From the NCBI GenBank assembly GCA_964618405.1, contig CAZUAY010000199.1, forward strand, positions 1 through 7,243: DNA of 7,243 bases. Direction: 5' to 3'. A program made the translations under genes and the position numbers. The notes under the pieces are model-generated. The model ran no database searches. It was given only the letters and a program-made list of their open reading frames with translations, and had not been told where the DNA came from. This document shows positions 5,582 to 7,243 of this stretch, in pieces; within the stretch, counting starts at the first letter, position 1, and every line of letters starts with the position of its first letter. Source of the DNA: JBBQIY01 sp964618405. Its GTDB lineage: Bacteria; Verrucomicrobiota; Kiritimatiellia; RFP12; UBA3636.

Positions 5582-7040
5582 GATATTTTCGCACCGTATT
5601 CCGTGAAACCCCCAATGCCGTCGCCGCGTTTGTGAGGTTGTTGCCGTGCTTCTCGAAGACGCGACAGACATGGCTGCGTGTCATCTCATCAAGGGAGTCG
5701 GGGTCGTCACACGCGGTCTTGGGAACCAGGCTCGTGGTCATCTGCTTATGCTCGGCTAGTAACTTGGCAAAATCTGTTTCGCCAAGAACGCTTGCACGTT
5801 CCAGAAGATTGAAGAGTTCACGGACATTGCCGGGATAGTCGTAGGTCATCAAGGCCTCGACCTGCTCGACCGATAACCTTCGGCGATGCTGCCGCATCCA
5901 ATACCAGTTGGCGATCTTTTTAATATCGCTTTTATGTTCACGCAGCGGGGCCACTCGAAGCTGGATAACATTGAGCCGATAGAAGAGATCTTCACGAAAA
6001 TCCTTGTCACGCACCATGGCCGCCAAGTCACGGTTTGTCGCAGCGACGAGTCGGACGTCCACAGACACCTCATCTTTTCCGCCCATGCGGGTAAAGCGTC
6101 CACCCTCAAGCACACGAAGCAGAATGCCTTGGGCTTCAAGGGGAAGCTCCCCGATTTCATCGAGGAAGAGCGTTCCACCATCAGCCTGTTCGAAAACGCC
6201 GAGCTTCTTGTCAGTCGCGCCAGTGAAGGCACCCTTCTCATGACCAAAGAAGCGGTCCTCAAGGAGGTTCGGTGTGACGCTGGCGCAGTTGAAGGCAATG
6301 AACGGTTCCAATTTCCGTGGCGACTTATTATGAAGCTGCAGCGCAACCGTTTCCTTACCGGTTCCACTTTCACCATTGATCAACACACGGGCACGCTCAC
6401 ATGGGGCGATTTTGTCTATCTTGCCAAGCAAGGCCAAAATCACAGCACTGTCACCGACAATCTCCCGATTGCCATACCGCTTGTAATGCTCAATCATCCG
6501 TTTTTCCGAGTCACTCCATTTTGATTCCGGATCGTTATGGGCAATGTGGCGGATTGCATTACCGTAGGCGGCTTCGTCTTGGTAGTTGCGGTAGAAGTAC
6601 ATCGACGTATTGATCAGAAGGTGCCAATGCTTCGCCGAATCGGAAGGCTTCACCTCTTCCAAAATCGGCGCAAGGTCATCGTAAGAAATATCGAAGCATT
6701 GACTAACCGCATCGGTAATACCCTCACCGCCAACATACACGTCAAGTTTCGACAGGATTTCATCGCCCATGGATTCTGGAACTGCAAAGGCGCTGATCCA
6801 CCAGACCTTCACACCCTTTTTCAACTGTTTTTCTAGCGCCTTAGCTAATAGCTCCGGATTTCCCCGCAAGCTAACCCCAAGGATGACGATCTCCTTCCAA
6901 CCCGAGCATTCGTTCAGAAACTCAGGAAGTCTGCGTGTACTGATCCCCTGGATATCCGCGACCCCGAAATGTCGTAGTGCCAATGCCGCTGCGCAGGCAT
7001 AATCTTTCCACCCCCAGCCCGTCAATATCAGTCTTTTCAT
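5565..7040 (-). CDS. sigma-54 transcription activator (bEBP) with degenerate DHH-like sensor domain
   Basis: A 491-residue enhancer-binding protein that would use ATP hydrolysis to open sigma-54 RNA polymerase promoters. AAA+ core: Walker A GESGTGKE (223-230), GAFTGA loop that contacts sigma-54 (270-275), Walker B GGTLFLDE (288-295), AATNRDL sensor (333-339), arginine-finger region FREDLFYRLN (348-357), YPGNVREL (402-409). A Fis-type helix-turn-helix ends the protein (about 463-488). Residues 1-110 are neither a receiver nor the RtcR CARF domain: TGWGWKDYACAAAL (7-20), VILGVSL (52-58) and GVKVWWISAF (76-85) follow the order of DHH phosphoesterase motifs, but the catalytic D and HH positions are W, S, A or F, so it may bind a ligand without cutting it (inference). 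I chose ATG 7040 because upstream codons are unlike protein and would need a TTG at 7097; the ribosome site is weak (GTGAG). A weak promoter may be TTGTCA (7092-7097) with TTTATA (7069-7074). The target promoter is not evident. Confidence 0.9.
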   Translation of the reverse strand: MKRLILTGWGWKDYACAAALALRHFGVADIQGISTRRLPEFLNECSGWKEIVILGVSLRGNPELLAKALEKQLKKGVKVWWISAFAVPESMGDEILSKLDVYVGGEGITDAVSQCFDISYDDLAPILEEVKPSDSAKHWHLLINTSMYFYRNYQDEAAYGNAIRHIAHNDPESKWSDSEKRMIEHYKRYGNREIVGDSAVILALLGKIDKIAPCERARVLINGESGTGKETVALQLHNKSPRKLEPFIAFNCASVTPNLLEDRFFGHEKGAFTGATDKKLGVFEQADGGTLFLDEIGELPLEAQGILLRVLEGGRFTRMGGKDEVSVDVRLVAATNRDLAAMVRDKDFREDLFYRLNVIQLRVAPLREHKSDIKKIANWYWMRQHRRRLSVEQVEALMTYDYPGNVRELFNLLERASVLGETDFAKLLAEHKQMTTSLVPKTACDDPDSLDEMTRSHVCRVFEKHGNNLTNAATALGVSRNTVRKYLGGRI

Positions 7041-7041
7041 A

Positions 7042-7053
7042 TTGTGCTCACAA
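7042..7053. promoter_or_regulatory. small palindrome just before the activator start
   Basis: TTGTGCTCACAA is an inverted repeat with 5-bp arms (TTGTG/CACAA) lying one base upstream of the activator ATG, over its weak ribosome site. It might be an operator or may simply occur by chance. Confidence 0.2.
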
Positions 7054-7129
7054 TTTAACCGCTTGCTGTATAAAATGTAATCTACTCCAACTGACAACGA
7101 GAATCAATCACAAAGAATCATTATCACGA

Positions 7130-7165
7130 AATCGGTCAGGCACAGGGGGCTGTGCCTGACCGATT
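7130..7165. repeat. perfect 16-bp hairpin with GGGG loop upstream of the activator
   Basis: AATCGGTCAGGCACAG (7130-7145), loop GGGG (7146-7149), and the exact reverse complement (7150-7165). It lies about 90 bases upstream of the activator start and is not followed by a T-run. The perfect arms and GTCAGGCACAG core suggest a REP-like or miniature mobile repeat that occurs elsewhere in the genome. The remaining bases to 7243 hold nothing I can assign. Confidence 0.7.
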
Positions 7166-7243
7166 ACAGTCGCTCGTTGTTCGTGGCCAGTCGCTAGACA
7201 TTCTGAGTTCTTTGCACTCTCAATTTCCAACAGCCAACACTCA

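Noticed and set aside
5886..6524. 212-codon + strand ORF
   Set aside because: It lies antisense to the AAA+ core of the activator, whose motifs are all intact on the - strand; it has no ribosome site or known motif.

Overview
The window is a bacterial accessory region of toxin-antitoxin and conflict-type genes. It starts inside one gene and ends in intergenic DNA. I cannot name the organism. Intermediate base composition, a sigma-54 activator with a full AAA+ core, and GC-rich hairpin repeats between genes would fit a Gram-negative or PVC-type bacterium (Verrucomicrobiota, Kiritimatiellota, Planctomycetota), but this is only an impression. There are no rRNA, tRNA, CRISPR, transposase or integrase genes.

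Layout, left to right. (1) 1-1671 (+): C-terminal part of a DUF262 (GmrS-like) protein, its start outside the window. (2) 1714-1818 (-): degenerate 3' tail of a sigma-54 activator gene. (3) 1819-2063: unassigned. (4) 2064-2615 (-): unrecognised 183-residue protein with its own promoter and ribosome site. (5) 2786-3281 (+): a BrnT/BrnA-type type II toxin-antitoxin pair with overlapping genes. (6) 3287-3478 (-): a second activator tail, preceded by a 28-codon orphan ORF at 3469-3555. (7) 3649-4179 (+): remnant of an ATPase/DUF4143 protein. (8) 4196-4240: a third, very short tail remnant. (9) 4337-5452 (+): complete Fic AMP-transferase-type protein with a C-terminal winged helix, preceded by three copies of a palindromic half-site. 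(10) 5565-7040 (-): complete sigma-54 activator, from which all the tails derive. (11) 7130-7165: a perfect 16-bp hairpin.

The most striking feature is the order. Four times in a row a + strand gene or remnant (DUF262, brnTA, DUF4143 remnant, fic) is followed on the - strand by the 3' end of the same regulator gene. Only the last copy is complete; the others are 3' pieces of different lengths, diverged from each other. Repeated insertion of cargo at the 3' end of the regulator gene, or recombination through that end, would give this pattern. The complete regulator has an N-terminal domain whose layout recalls DHH phosphoesterases without their catalytic aspartates and histidines, which may be a sensor. 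Two cargo genes, brnT and fic, appear to be transcribed from at or very near their start codon (leaderless), with candidate operators at the promoter.
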